Source: a virus. From it: a DNA stretch of 64,000 nt. The stretch lies in the IMG/VR virus record IMGVR_UViG_3300021963_005223, positions 1 to 64,000 of that record. The stretch is one strand, 5' to 3'. The notes beneath the pieces were generated by a model. It did no database searches. It had not been told where the DNA came from and saw only the letters and a program-made list of their open reading frames with translations. Positions 6,181 through 14,120 of the stretch are shown here, in pieces. The position numbers and the translations under genes are program-made. Each line of letters opens with the position of its first letter. Position 1 is the stretch's first letter.

Positions 6181-7604
6181 TGTTTTTTGATGATTATAAT
6201 GAATTTGTCAATGATGATCCCAGAAAGGGAAGAGCAGCTGTTCCAGTTACAGTTGAATCTTTAAGTAAACGATCAGCTGTTCTATTGCCAAAATGGTTAA
6301 TCAAAGATAAAACCATTTTAGATCTTGGACACTGTGTTGGTGCATTTGGTCATTGGGCACTATCCAATGGTGCCAAACATTATACTGGCATCGATATACA
6401 CGAAGAATTTTGTGACACTTCTACCAAACTATTATCAAAGTATTGGTCTGATGATAAATTTGAAATTCATACTGCAGAGATTAATAACTTTTTATTAAAT
6501 TCTAAAAACAAATACGACATCGTCTTAGCTGCTGGAATCATCCATGGTTATTTCGATGTCGTTTCATTACTGCGAAACATATCCAATGGTTGCTCTGATG
6601 TGATTGTAATAGAAACTATAGACATCGATGACTCAATCATACCTCAAATTCAATTTCGATATCACAATATGGCAAGCCCAGATGTCAATCAACCATATAC
6701 AGGTTGGACATCTGCGATCGGATTAAATGCATTGAATCATGTAATGCACGAATTTGACTTTGCTCAGTTTGGTGAAAGAGTATATCCAGAAAAGATAATT
6801 AACTCTCATGACTCATATAATCAAATCTTTATAAACGAAAAGCGTAGACCGATGGACGGAATGCCCAATAGGTTTATGATTAGGTATAAGAGAAATAAAA
6901 CAGTTAAGCATTCACTTGAAAATAATATAAAGAATGGAATAACAAACGAAAAAGCTACTTTAGTTCAACCTAAAGCTGTAGAACAAAAGATTTGGGAGTT
7001 TGATGAAGGAGTTGCTTCTAGATTTCAACAAGAAGCACTGACAAATATTCCAGATTACGAGCGTGTCGTTGACTTATGTTTACAGATAGTAAATGAGAAA
7101 TTTAAAAAGGGTGCAACAGTAGTTGACGTTGGTAGTGCACTGGGATATACTTTAGATAAATTTGCCAATGCTGGATATAATGTAATTGGTATTGAATCCA
7201 GCGAACAAATGAAATCTAAATCAAAACATCATGACAAAGTTGTCATCTCCTCATCATTTCCAGAATTATCTTGTGATGTAGTCCTAGCTAATTGGACGCT
7301 ACACTTTGTCAATGAGAGAAAAGAGTATATACAAAATATATACAACAATTTGAATCGATCAGGAGTTTTAATTCTGACTGATAAAACAACACAGTCAGAA
7401 ACAATTAAAAAATTATACTATGACTTCAAGCGTTCCAATGGTATTACTGAAGAATATATAAAAATGAAAGAAGAAATGCTCAAAGGATATATGAGCACTT
7501 TACCTGCTCAATGGTATATTGAAACTTTGCAGGAAGTTGGATTTATTAATATTCAAATAATAAATAGCAGACTTGGGTTTGTATCATTTTATTGCGAAAA
7601 ATAA
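6180..7604 (+). CDS. Double SAM methyltransferase with CmoA-like C-terminal half
   Basis: A 474-residue protein with two Rossmann methyltransferase domains. The N-terminal one has ILDLGHCVGAFG (46-57) and YTGID (68-72). The C-terminal half, from about residue 270, follows CmoA nearly end to end: WEFDEGVA, the SAM loop VVDVGSALGY (314-323), the NWTLHFV segment, IYNNL and the hallmark DFKRSNG (415-421). CmoA makes carboxy-SAM from SAM and prephenate; CmoB then uses it to build cmo5U at position 34 of tRNAs. The N-terminal domain could be the CmoB counterpart, but this is a guess. Phage tRNAs for Leu, Pro, Thr and Ala in this window have U34. Confidence 0.75.
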   Translation: MFFDDYNEFVNDDPRKGRAAVPVTVESLSKRSAVLLPKWLIKDKTILDLGHCVGAFGHWALSNGAKHYTGIDIHEEFCDTSTKLLSKYWSDDKFEIHTAEINNFLLNSKNKYDIVLAAGIIHGYFDVVSLLRNISNGCSDVIVIETIDIDDSIIPQIQFRYHNMASPDVNQPYTGWTSAIGLNALNHVMHEFDFAQFGERVYPEKIINSHDSYNQIFINEKRRPMDGMPNRFMIRYKRNKTVKHSLENNIKNGITNEKATLVQPKAVEQKIWEFDEGVASRFQQEALTNIPDYERVVDLCLQIVNEKFKKGATVVDVGSALGYTLDKFANAGYNVIGIESSEQMKSKSKHHDKVVISSSFPELSCDVVLANWTLHFVNERKEYIQNIYNNLNRSGVLILTDKTTQSETIKKLYYDFKRSNGITEEYIKMKEEMLKGYMSTLPAQWYIETLQEVGFINIQIINSRLGFVSFYCEK

Positions 7605-7612
7605 AGGAAAAT

Positions 7613-7807
7613 ATGTTAACATTCAAGGAACAATGGGAAGCAAAAAAAGCATTGAAAAAGGCTAAGAAAAAAGCACGCAACAATGCAATAGAACAACATG
7701 GTATGGATAAAAAGACTGCCACTCGTGCTGTGAAAGATGCAGTTAAACGCATGACATCAGCACCGAAACAACAACCAATCACCAAAGCAGCTGGACGTGG
7801 TGGGTAA
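7613..7807 (+). CDS. Small Lys/Ala-rich basic protein (64 aa)
   Basis: The ATG preceded by AAAGGAAA is preferred over an upstream in-frame ATG inside the methyltransferase gene. A highly charged helical segment rich in Lys and Ala is followed by a Gly/Pro-containing tail. It may bind nucleic acid, but there is no diagnostic motif. It lies between the methyltransferase and the first binding-protein gene. Confidence 0.65.
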   Translation: MLTFKEQWEAKKALKKAKKKARNNAIEQHGMDKKTATRAVKDAVKRMTSAPKQQPITKAAGRGG

Positions 7808-7832
7808 TTATTATTTTTAACTTGGAGAAATT

Positions 7833-8747
7833 ATGAAAAAATTATTAGCAATTATTGCATGTGCACTTAGTATGAATGTCATGGCACGTGAGAACATTAC
7901 CATATATTATGGTTGGACAGCAAGCGATTCATTGGCAAATTACAGTCGTGCTCTGGCAATGGAAGCAAACAAAATTCAAAATAAGTATACGTTTCTATTT
8001 GATACCAAACCAGGAGCAGGTGGTGCACTTGCAGCACAGCATGTTCTAAGAGAACCAAACTCTATCGCTGCGCATTCAACTGCTTTCTTTATTAGACCTA
8101 TAGTATATCCAAATGAAAGTTACGATATTAGTCAGTTTTCTCCCTTGTGGAATCATTGCACCTCACCTATCTCTATTGCGTCATCTAAGTACAAATCTTG
8201 GAACGAAGTACCTAAGGATAAACCTTTGACTATTGGTGTATCTGGTTTAGGTGCCACGACGCACTTGGTGGCTATTACACTCCAAGAGAAATATACAAAC
8301 TTAACAATAGTTCCATTTAAATCATCGAACGATTCTATGCTCGCAATGGTTTCTGGTCAAATCGATATGCATTCTGGATTCATTAGCCAATCTGAACAGT
8401 GGACGAAAGATAATATTAATAGCGATCGTCGTGTGAATATTCTTGGAATTACTGGCAATAAACAAGTCAATACATATAAACCTCTAACAAGTCAAGGGTT
8501 CCAACCAGTATTTGGTCAAATGAATGCCAGCCAGATTTTAATAGTTGCAACAAGTAAATTTGATGAAGCCAAAAGAAAAGAGTTACATCAAATTTTTACC
8601 GAAGCAGCAAAATCAAAATCTGTTCTTGATTCGTATGCAGTTGATTACTGTGAGCCAATGAAAACAACTTATGAAGATATGCCTAAGTTTTTTAGTAATG
8701 GTATAGATTACTGGAAAAAGTTGGCAATAAAAGTTAAACTGGATTAA
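7833..8747 (+). CDS. Exported Bug/TctC-like solute-binding protein 1
   Basis: A 304-residue protein with a clear signal peptide (KK, hydrophobic core, cut after VMA near residue 18), so it goes to the periplasm. The KPGAGG motif near residue 50, the GxGATTH-type segment in the middle and the overall length match the tripartite tricarboxylate receptor (TctC/Bug) family, which binds carboxylates and is hugely expanded in Betaproteobacteria. The ribosome site is TTGGAGA. A second divergent copy lies just downstream. No membrane partner gene is visible, so it may feed a host transporter or act in another way. Confidence 0.85.
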   Translation: MKKLLAIIACALSMNVMARENITIYYGWTASDSLANYSRALAMEANKIQNKYTFLFDTKPGAGGALAAQHVLREPNSIAAHSTAFFIRPIVYPNESYDISQFSPLWNHCTSPISIASSKYKSWNEVPKDKPLTIGVSGLGATTHLVAITLQEKYTNLTIVPFKSSNDSMLAMVSGQIDMHSGFISQSEQWTKDNINSDRRVNILGITGNKQVNTYKPLTSQGFQPVFGQMNASQILIVATSKFDEAKRKELHQIFTEAAKSKSVLDSYAVDYCEPMKTTYEDMPKFFSNGIDYWKKLAIKVKLD

Positions 8748-8765
8748 ACCAAATAATATTGCAAT

Positions 8766-8794
8766 TTTACATTAATGTGATTTTCAAGTATAAT
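8766..8794 (+). promoter_or_regulatory. sigma70-type promoter
   Basis: TTTACA, 17 bases, TATAAT in the gap after the first binding-protein gene. It should drive the 79-residue gene and the second binding-protein gene. Confidence 0.75.
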
Positions 8795-8813
8795 TTAATT
8801 AAGTGAGAAATAA

Positions 8814-9053
8814 ATGTTGTGGTTTAAAACTGGTGGCGATGATCCGAAAAAAGACGACCTGCGTGTAATACGCAGGTTTGCTTGGATACCTACACGTATA
8901 AAAGGTAATTGGTTGTGGTGGAAACATTACCAAGTATTGCAAGAATATAAAACTGTAACGATTATCACACCTGAAATACCAAGTGGTCAAACAGCATTGA
9001 TGTGGTTAGATCTTGATACATATAATATAGAGGAAAAAGTTGAAATTAGCTAG
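8814..9053 (+). CDS. Hypothetical protein (79 aa)
   Basis: First gene after a strong promoter, with start at 20 bases from the TATAAT. Rich in Trp and charged residues, no signal or membrane segment. Its end overlaps the start of the second Bug/TctC gene by 14 bases. Not recognised. Confidence 0.6.
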   Translation: MLWFKTGGDDPKKDDLRVIRRFAWIPTRIKGNWLWWKHYQVLQEYKTVTIITPEIPSGQTALMWLDLDTYNIEEKVEIS

Positions 9054-9921
9054 TTTATTATTTGGTGCATTATTCAGTTTAAATGTATATGCACAAGAGA
9101 CAGTGAGAATCTACTCACCATACAGTCCAACGCATTCTGGTACGCCAGCAATGTTCAAGATTATTGATGAAGCCAATAAGTCTCAGAACATCTACAAATT
9201 TATCCTTGAATTCAAACCTGGAGGTAATCAGATTATTGCACTGAAATCCATGGATGAAAACAGTCTGGCCATTATGGCACCTGCATACGTTGAGAACGTA
9301 AACAAGGGTTTGATTAAGGAAGAAGATTACATTCCTATCCATACTATCGGTGACGCATGCTGGACTGTTATTACCAATGGACCAGTCAAAAGTATTAAGG
9401 AACTCACTGTCGGTGGTGTAGGGTTCGGAAACTCTGCTCACCTAACTGGACTAGCCATGGGTGAGAAGTTTGGTTTCCCAGTTCGCTATATCGTCTTTAA
9501 ATCCAATAATGATGCACTGGTCAATATGGCAGGAAATAATGGTATAAACATGGTCATCGATCGTTGGGAAGCATATGAGTCCATGAAGACCAAAAATCCA
9601 AATCTACAAGCATACGCAGCATCCTGTCCTGTTCGTCTACCACAAGATCCCAAGTTAAAGACACTGGGAGAAAATGGAATCAAAGCACCATACGTATTCA
9701 ATATCACAGTGGCACCAAAGTCCATGACTACAGCCAAGCGTAAGGTTATTGCAATCATTCTGAACGATGCTCAGAACAAGATTGGAGCGGATGAAATCTT
9801 CAGAGTATCAGGTATGAGAATACCAAAGGAATCAGCTGAGGAATTCTATGGTAAGTCAATCAATACAGTACGCAGTCTACAGACCAAGTATCGTAAAGAA
9901 ATCGAGGAAGCAAGCAAATGA
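9040..9921 (+). CDS. Exported Bug/TctC-like solute-binding protein 2
   Basis: A 293-residue protein read from a TTG codon with AGAGGAAA in front. Signal peptide with cleavage after VYA (near residue 18). It aligns in plan with binding protein 1: KPGG near 50, GVGFGNSAHL in the middle, an FKSNND segment and a helical C-terminus. It is divergent from copy 1, so this is an old duplication or separate gains. The gene is visibly less AT-rich than its neighbours. Its ATGA end overlaps the next gene. The ligand is probably a carboxylate. Confidence 0.82.
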   Translation: MKLASLLFGALFSLNVYAQETVRIYSPYSPTHSGTPAMFKIIDEANKSQNIYKFILEFKPGGNQIIALKSMDENSLAIMAPAYVENVNKGLIKEEDYIPIHTIGDACWTVITNGPVKSIKELTVGGVGFGNSAHLTGLAMGEKFGFPVRYIVFKSNNDALVNMAGNNGINMVIDRWEAYESMKTKNPNLQAYAASCPVRLPQDPKLKTLGENGIKAPYVFNITVAPKSMTTAKRKVIAIILNDAQNKIGADEIFRVSGMRIPKESAEEFYGKSINTVRSLQTKYRKEIEEASK

Positions 9922-10088
9922 AACCATTTCCAACCGATGGCATGGATCGCTGCAAAGTCTGTGGTCGTTACTATCAACCAGAATGTGAGTGGAATCAAGG
10001 TAGATGTCCCCATCATCCACCTCATTGGGAACGATTCCTAAATCTATTCCAATGGTTGAAGTCATTATTCACAAGAGGGAGAAAATGA
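9918..10088 (+). CDS. Small zinc-ribbon-like protein (56 aa)
   Basis: Starts at the ATG overlapping the previous stop (ATGA). CxxC near residues 12-15, then C23 and a CPHHPPH segment at 30-36 give a plausible zinc site. The C-terminus is basic. Function unknown. Confidence 0.6.
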   Translation: MKPFPTDGMDRCKVCGRYYQPECEWNQGRCPHHPPHWERFLNLFQWLKSLFTRGRK

Positions 10089-10225
10089 AAACATTGCAAG
10101 AACAAGAAACACAAGCCATCCTAGCCATGGCTGATAGAATCAAAGAACTCGAAGAGTTATTGAAACAAGCCAACGATCGAGTGAGACAGTTAGAGTCACA
10201 GGTCTATGGCGGATCTACTCAATAA
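10085..10225 (+). CDS. Short coiled-coil protein (46 aa)
   Basis: Starts at the ATG that overlaps the previous stop (ATGA), with GAGGGAGA in front; an upstream in-frame ATG is inside the preceding gene. The product is one heptad-repeating helix (IKELEELLKQ...VRQLESQV). Function unknown. Confidence 0.55.
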   Translation: MKTLQEQETQAILAMADRIKELEELLKQANDRVRQLESQVYGGSTQ

Positions 10226-10397
10226 ACCAGATTATCTGGAACGTCCACTTTGTAGACACAAGGGTTGTGATCGCTTTGCACAGCAGTTCGGTGCCAAAGG
10301 TAAAAATAAGAAGCCAATCTATTTAAAAACTTGCACTAAACACTTAAACGAAAGGATACAATATGTGGAAAGTAAAATACATTCCAGACACCAATGA
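10206..10397 (+). CDS. Small Cys/His protein (63 aa)
   Basis: Overlaps the preceding gene by 20 bases. Residues C16, C21, C43 and H46 could form a zinc site. Basic overall. Unknown function; part of a run of tiny overlapping early genes. Confidence 0.5.
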   Translation: MADLLNKPDYLERPLCRHKGCDRFAQQFGAKGKNKKPIYLKTCTKHLNERIQYVESKIHSRHQ

Positions 10398-10500
10398 ACG
10401 TCACACTGTGGCTCTGGTCAAGTTATTCAAAACTGAACAAGATGCGACCACTTTCGCCAATTCACTGGGTAAACGACTAATTTCAATCACTCCATGCTGA
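10363..10500 (+). CDS. Hypothetical protein (45 aa)
   Basis: ATG with AAAGGA eight bases upstream, overlapping both neighbours. No recognisable motif. Confidence 0.5.
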   Translation: MWKVKYIPDTNERHTVALVKLFKTEQDATTFANSLGKRLISITPC

Positions 10501-10712
10501 ATAATATCCTCACAGAAGTCGGTTCGTTATGGTCATGGGTCACTGGTGTAATCGCTGGTCTGGGTGTCACAGCCACAGTACTAATCCTTGGATTCATCAT
10601 GGTATACATCAAACTCAAGCGTATTCACGACAGACTGCAAATGATTCATAATATAACCATATCTGAAACCAGAGATCTATCCCTGAGAATTAACAAACTG
10701 GAAAGCAAATGA
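10494..10712 (+). CDS. Small single-span membrane protein (72 aa)
   Basis: One long hydrophobic segment (about residues 15-40), followed by a charged helical tail rich in Arg, Ile and Leu. The layout fits an inner-membrane protein with a cytoplasmic coiled coil. Overlaps both neighbours. Function unknown. Confidence 0.6.
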   Translation: MLNNILTEVGSLWSWVTGVIAGLGVTATVLILGFIMVYIKLKRIHDRLQMIHNITISETRDLSLRINKLESK

Positions 10713-10942
10713 ATCGAGCATGGCGAGAAGCGGAACATTCCAATCATTTCTACTATTCCATGGAAACTGGACTGATTCAAGCCCACGTATTTAAAATAGG
10801 ACAATCCTATACCATCTATAATGCAAAGGTTTATTTCGAAGGTTTGGACAGAATCATTGGATCTTACATCGAACTGGACTACGCCAAGAAAGCAGTTGAA
10901 ACTTGGTGGCTACAACAAGAAGTTACATTACTGGAAAATTAG
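10709..10942 (+). CDS. Hypothetical protein (77 aa)
   Basis: ATGA overlap with the membrane-protein gene. Aromatic-rich, soluble, no signal. Not recognised. Confidence 0.55.
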   Translation: MNRAWREAEHSNHFYYSMETGLIQAHVFKIGQSYTIYNAKVYFEGLDRIIGSYIELDYAKKAVETWWLQQEVTLLEN

Positions 10943-10967
10943 TTTTTCAAACGAAGCGAGGTGACCC

Positions 10968-11243
10968 ATGGACGAAGAAAGTAAACTGAAGCATTCCAAG
11001 CGACTACAACAGAAACATAACCATATTCTAAAAGAAACCAGAATAGCCAAACAGAACCATGTTCCTGTAGAAAATCCCCATAGACTTGCAAAGAAATCAC
11101 CAATGAACTGTGGTAATCCAAAGTGTCCCATGTGTTCCAATCCAAGGAAAGTATGGAAAGAACTAACCATACAGGAACAGAAATTATTCCAAGATTTAGA
11201 TGAACAACGTGATAGACATTCCAACGGACAAAACAATGACTAA
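10968..11243 (+). CDS. Conserved phage protein with CGNPKCPMC motif (91 aa)
   Basis: Preceded by GAGGTGA. The CGNPKCPMCSNPRK block (residues 48-61) with three cysteines, flanked by a basic helix and the TIQEQ segment, resembles a small family I recall from many myoviruses. It is probably a zinc-binding mini-protein. Function unknown. Confidence 0.7.
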   Translation: MDEESKLKHSKRLQQKHNHILKETRIAKQNHVPVENPHRLAKKSPMNCGNPKCPMCSNPRKVWKELTIQEQKLFQDLDEQRDRHSNGQNND

Positions 11244-11463
11244 TAATAGTTCTATTTCTCTAAGCGAAGCGGAGCTGTCCAAGGTTGCAGACTGGCATTC
11301 GGATAAAGGATATACCCTATCCACCCACGAGAAACAACAAGAGTTTGCAAAGAAACGTAATTATACCTATGAGTGGAATGGTGTAAGTCCCAGTGTTAAT
11401 TCACAGTGGAAAGTAGAGAAATGTCCATGGGATAATTGGAAAGCAAATAGAGATATTGTATAG
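11236..11463 (+). CDS. Hypothetical protein (75 aa)
   Basis: The ATG overlapping the end of the preceding gene is preferred over one further upstream. Trp-rich soluble protein. Not recognised. Confidence 0.5.
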   Translation: MTNNSSISLSEAELSKVADWHSDKGYTLSTHEKQQEFAKKRNYTYEWNGVSPSVNSQWKVEKCPWDNWKANRDIV

Positions 11464-11471
11464 GAAGAAAA

Positions 11472-11666
11472 ATGTTAAAAGATCGTAAATTACTTGTAGA
11501 AGCAGAAATAACCAAACTAACTGATGTAGCTGCACACATGTATCTGGATGCCATGATATCAGTGAGTACTCTTGACCCAGAATATGAAGCCATCCGTGAA
11601 AGAATTACAGATTTACAGCATGAGCGTAAGATGATACAATTATTGCTGGATAAAGGACATGAATGA
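11472..11666 (+). CDS. Hypothetical helical protein (64 aa)
   Basis: ATG preceded by AGGAAGAAA. Two predicted helices with a DPEYE turn. Not recognised. Confidence 0.55.
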   Translation: MLKDRKLLVEAEITKLTDVAAHMYLDAMISVSTLDPEYEAIRERITDLQHERKMIQLLLDKGHE

Positions 11667-11806
11667 CAGACGAAGAAGTACTGAAATTCTATAATGAACT
11701 GGAAGAACACTATGGAGATAAGCTGGTCAACTTCGAGCATCATCCAAGACAATTCCAGTGGCAAGTGATTACGTATAAGTATTACAAGGAACAAAATGGT
11801 TCTTGA
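11663..11806 (+). CDS. Hypothetical protein (47 aa)
   Basis: ATGA overlap with the preceding gene. Acidic N-terminus, aromatic-rich C-terminus. Not recognised. Confidence 0.5.
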   Translation: MTDEEVLKFYNELEEHYGDKLVNFEHHPRQFQWQVITYKYYKEQNGS

Positions 11807-11975
11807 ACATGGTAAGAATCCAGTGAAATATCGCTGGTGTGATAATGAGGATAAAGCAGTGTCAGAATGGTTCCATGAAATTAGAGAAGCATTGCAGTGG
11901 ATAATAAAGCATGATGAAGAGAAAATGAAAGAGACGAAAAGTAAATCTGGTGTTCTACTACCGCAATTATTATGA
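11796..11975 (+). CDS. Hypothetical protein (59 aa)
   Basis: Overlaps both neighbours. Charged helical protein with two Trp residues. Not recognised. Confidence 0.5.
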   Translation: MVLEHGKNPVKYRWCDNEDKAVSEWFHEIREALQWIIKHDEEKMKETKSKSGVLLPQLL

Positions 11976-12310
11976 CGTACAGACAAAAGACCTGCCCATA
12001 CTGTTCTACTCAGCATAAAAAGCGTGGACCCTACTGCTCAAAGTCCTGCTCTAATCGTGGTAGAACTATTACCGAGACACAGAAAGCCAATATGTCTCAT
12101 GCTCAAGCCAAGCAACACTCAGAAAGAGAACGATCTCCTGGTCAGTGGGAAGTTCTTACTCGAAATCAACTGACTGCACGTAACAAAAACCTCCCCAAGA
12201 CAGAAGAATTGGTCACTGATCCCAATGAACTCTACCTTCCACCCATGTCTCCCTCTCTGCCAGCCAATCAATTCGTGGCTTCTGGCGATCTCTGGACCGA
12301 AAAAGACTAA
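11972..12310 (+). CDS. Zinc-finger-like phage protein (112 aa)
   Basis: ATGA overlap with the preceding gene. CPYC and CSKSC near the N-terminus (residues 8-26) form a CxxC...CxxxC pair typical of a treble-clef or HNH-associated zinc finger. No HNH catalytic block follows, so a nuclease call is not supported. A proline-rich C-terminal half. Last gene of this operon before a promoter. Confidence 0.6.
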   Translation: MTYRQKTCPYCSTQHKKRGPYCSKSCSNRGRTITETQKANMSHAQAKQHSERERSPGQWEVLTRNQLTARNKNLPKTEELVTDPNELYLPPMSPSLPANQFVASGDLWTEKD

Positions 12311-12345
12311 TCGTTGTAAAAATGCAATTGCAAGAGTAATATTTC

Positions 12346-12374
12346 TTTACATTTATTTGACATTGTAGTAGAAT
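12346..12374 (+). promoter_or_regulatory. sigma70-type promoter
   Basis: TTTACA, 17 bases, TAGAAT. A second overlapping TTGACA at 12357 has a poor -10 partner. It stands in the gap before the 73-residue gene. Confidence 0.65.
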
Positions 12375-12408
12375 TACGGTGTTAGGGTTGATAAAGGAGA
12401 AAGTTATT

Positions 12409-12630
12409 ATGAAAAATGTGAATCCGTTTGAAATTTGTGTCGTTAAATTTACTGATGAGCTGACTGCTACCTATTCTTTTAATGTTTTCTTGACTGATTT
12501 ACCGAAATTTGTCCGTGAAGTCGTGAAATTCCTCGGTGAAACCCCTCTTGAATCGCTGAATGTTGAATTTGGGGTTGATCCTGTGAAAAATCGGGCTGGT
12601 GAAGTCGAGTTTTGGCGTAAATTTTATTAA
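12409..12630 (+). CDS. Hypothetical protein (73 aa)
   Basis: The ATG after AAAGGAGA is chosen over an in-frame ATG further upstream. It is a one-gene unit between a promoter and a terminator. It uses GTC, CTG, CGT and GGT codons more than neighbouring genes, like the ATPase gene downstream. Not recognised. Confidence 0.6.
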   Translation: MKNVNPFEICVVKFTDELTATYSFNVFLTDLPKFVREVVKFLGETPLESLNVEFGVDPVKNRAGEVEFWRKFY

Positions 12631-12661
12631 CCCTCTAGTCTGAAGGGTTATTTTGAGCTCT

Positions 12662-12687
12662 AAGTCGTTGATTTTAAACGACTTTTT
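12662..12687 (+). terminator. Rho-independent terminator
   Basis: An 8-bp stem AAGTCGTT/AACGACTT with a 7-base loop, then TTTTT. A second hairpin (AACCCT...AGGGTT) sits at 12629-12649. The same two-hairpin and promoter layout is repeated near 26950-27066. Confidence 0.8.
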
Positions 12688-12703
12688 GCTCTAAAAAAAG
12701 TCC

Positions 12704-12732
12704 TTTACAACAATTCAGATCTGCCGTATAAT
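12704..12732 (+). promoter_or_regulatory. sigma70-type promoter for the AAA+ ATPase
   Basis: TTTACA, 17 bases, TATAAT, then six bases and ATGATG. The next bases repeat at 27037. Transcription would be expected to begin at the ATG. Confidence 0.8.
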
Positions 12733-12762
12733 AGTCTTATGATGAAATGTGAAAGGAATCTC

Positions 12763-13695
12763 GTGAATACTCTGAAAATCTCCATTAAGACCGATCGTTC
12801 TGGCAAATCTGTCATTTTTCTCGGTGACAAGAAGGTTACCACTGGCAAAACTGGTCGTGGTCTTGAGGAAGTTGTCGAGTTTCACTATCGCAAAATCACT
12901 GGTGTGAAAGCTCCCTACTCTATGATTATGGGTGAAACCAAGATCGAAGAGTCCAAGTCTACCAAATTTGACATTAATCAGCGTTTCTCGTTCGTGGAGA
13001 AACTTGTGTCTATGGTTGCTGATGGTGTTCAGCCCTCTGCCATTATCACTGGTGAAGGTGGACTGGGTAAGACCTACACTGTGACCAAAACTCTTGAAAC
13101 TAAGGGTTACAAAGACATTAGCGATCTTGCAGACTTCCAAGTTGGTGCTGTGATTAACACTCGTAAATGTTTCACCATGGTTAAGGGTTACTCTACTCCT
13201 AAGGGTTTGTATCGTACCCTCTTTGAAAACAACAAATCCATCATCGTTTTTGATGACTGTGACTCTGTGTTAAAAGACCCAGTTGCACTGAATCTGTTGA
13301 AGTCGGCTCTTGATTCTTACGGTAAGCGTATCATCTCTTGGAATGCTGACATGAAAGACGAAGATCTTCCACGTAGCTTTAATTTCGAAGGTCGTGTGAT
13401 TTTCATCTCCAATATGGATGATGGTAAGATTGACCAAGCCATTCGTAGTCGTTCAATGATGATTGATTTGACCATGACCACTGAACAGAAAATCGAGCGT
13501 ATGGAAACGATCGCTATGATGGACGAGTTTCTCCCTGAGTACGATAAAAACATCGTTAAAGATGCGTTGGGTCTGATTCGTGATATCAGCAAAGACTGTA
13601 AGGAAATTTCCCTACGTACGCTGATCTCTGTATCCAAGGTACGTGCTGCAAACAGCGACTGGAAAGACCTTGCTACCTACATGTTGACTGCCTAA
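12763..13695 (+). CDS. AAA+ ATPase
   Basis: About 310 residues with a full ATPase core: Walker A GEGGLGKT (97-104), Walker B IIVFDD (about 160-165), a sensor-1 type FISN and an Arg-rich AIRSRS that could supply the arginine finger. Soluble. AAA+ proteins of this type occur in many T4-like phages without a known task. The start chosen is a GTG after AAAGGA, because the parallel leader at 27037-27066 has its AAAGGA-ATG at the matching place. An in-frame ATG at 12739 lies exactly where the mRNA should begin and could be a leaderless start, adding eight residues. Confidence 0.8.
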   Translation: MNTLKISIKTDRSGKSVIFLGDKKVTTGKTGRGLEEVVEFHYRKITGVKAPYSMIMGETKIEESKSTKFDINQRFSFVEKLVSMVADGVQPSAIITGEGGLGKTYTVTKTLETKGYKDISDLADFQVGAVINTRKCFTMVKGYSTPKGLYRTLFENNKSIIVFDDCDSVLKDPVALNLLKSALDSYGKRIISWNADMKDEDLPRSFNFEGRVIFISNMDDGKIDQAIRSRSMMIDLTMTTEQKIERMETIAMMDEFLPEYDKNIVKDALGLIRDISKDCKEISLRTLISVSKVRAANSDWKDLATYMLTA

Positions 13696-13709
13696 TGGGG
13701 GGGTATCTA

Positions 13710-13865
13710 ATGAGCACTAACACTGAACATACAATTACACTGACTGAAGATGAGATGATGACCATGGAGATGGCATTGATGGATGTATTGGAACGTGTAT
13801 ATGAATCTGGTGATACAGAGACATATGAGCAGGTGAAACAACTATTCGAGAAAGTTACAGCATGA
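13710..13865 (+). CDS. Small acidic protein (51 aa)
   Basis: Begins 14 bases after the ATPase stop, preceded by GGGGGG. Acidic, Met- and Glu-rich helical protein. It overlaps the next gene by ATGA. Not recognised. Confidence 0.55.
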   Translation: MSTNTEHTITLTEDEMMTMEMALMDVLERVYESGDTETYEQVKQLFEKVTA

Positions 13866-14086
13866 TTACTATTAGTGGACTTACAAAGAAACAAGTAGAA
13901 CTATTGGACACCATGTGGGAACTGAAGGACATGGAAGACTATGAAAATTGGCGAAATAGTCTAGACGAAAATACAATGAATGAAGTAGATACATTGGAAC
14001 AAATGGTCTTACTTGCGCAATCAGATGAAATTGAAGATTGCGATTGTGAAAAAGCATTGGCATATTTGGATAAATTTATGCTATAG
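13862..14086 (+). CDS. Small acidic protein (74 aa)
   Basis: ATGA overlap with the preceding gene. Strongly acidic with a CDC motif near the end. Short strongly acidic phage proteins are often inhibitors or DNA mimics, but nothing specific supports that here. Confidence 0.55.
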   Translation: MITISGLTKKQVELLDTMWELKDMEDYENWRNSLDENTMNEVDTLEQMVLLAQSDEIEDCDCEKALAYLDKFML

Positions 14087-14120
14087 GGGGTAGGGGTAAA
14101 AGTAAGTCGAAGGGATTCCA

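Noticed and set aside
11396-12016. A 206-codon frame on the minus strand.
   Set aside because: It is opposite a chain of plus-strand genes with ribosome sites and ATGA overlaps, and gives no recognisable protein.
11972-12310. HNH homing endonuclease call for the zinc-finger-like protein.
   Set aside because: The cysteine pairs are present, but no catalytic HNH block follows, and no interrupted gene is nearby.
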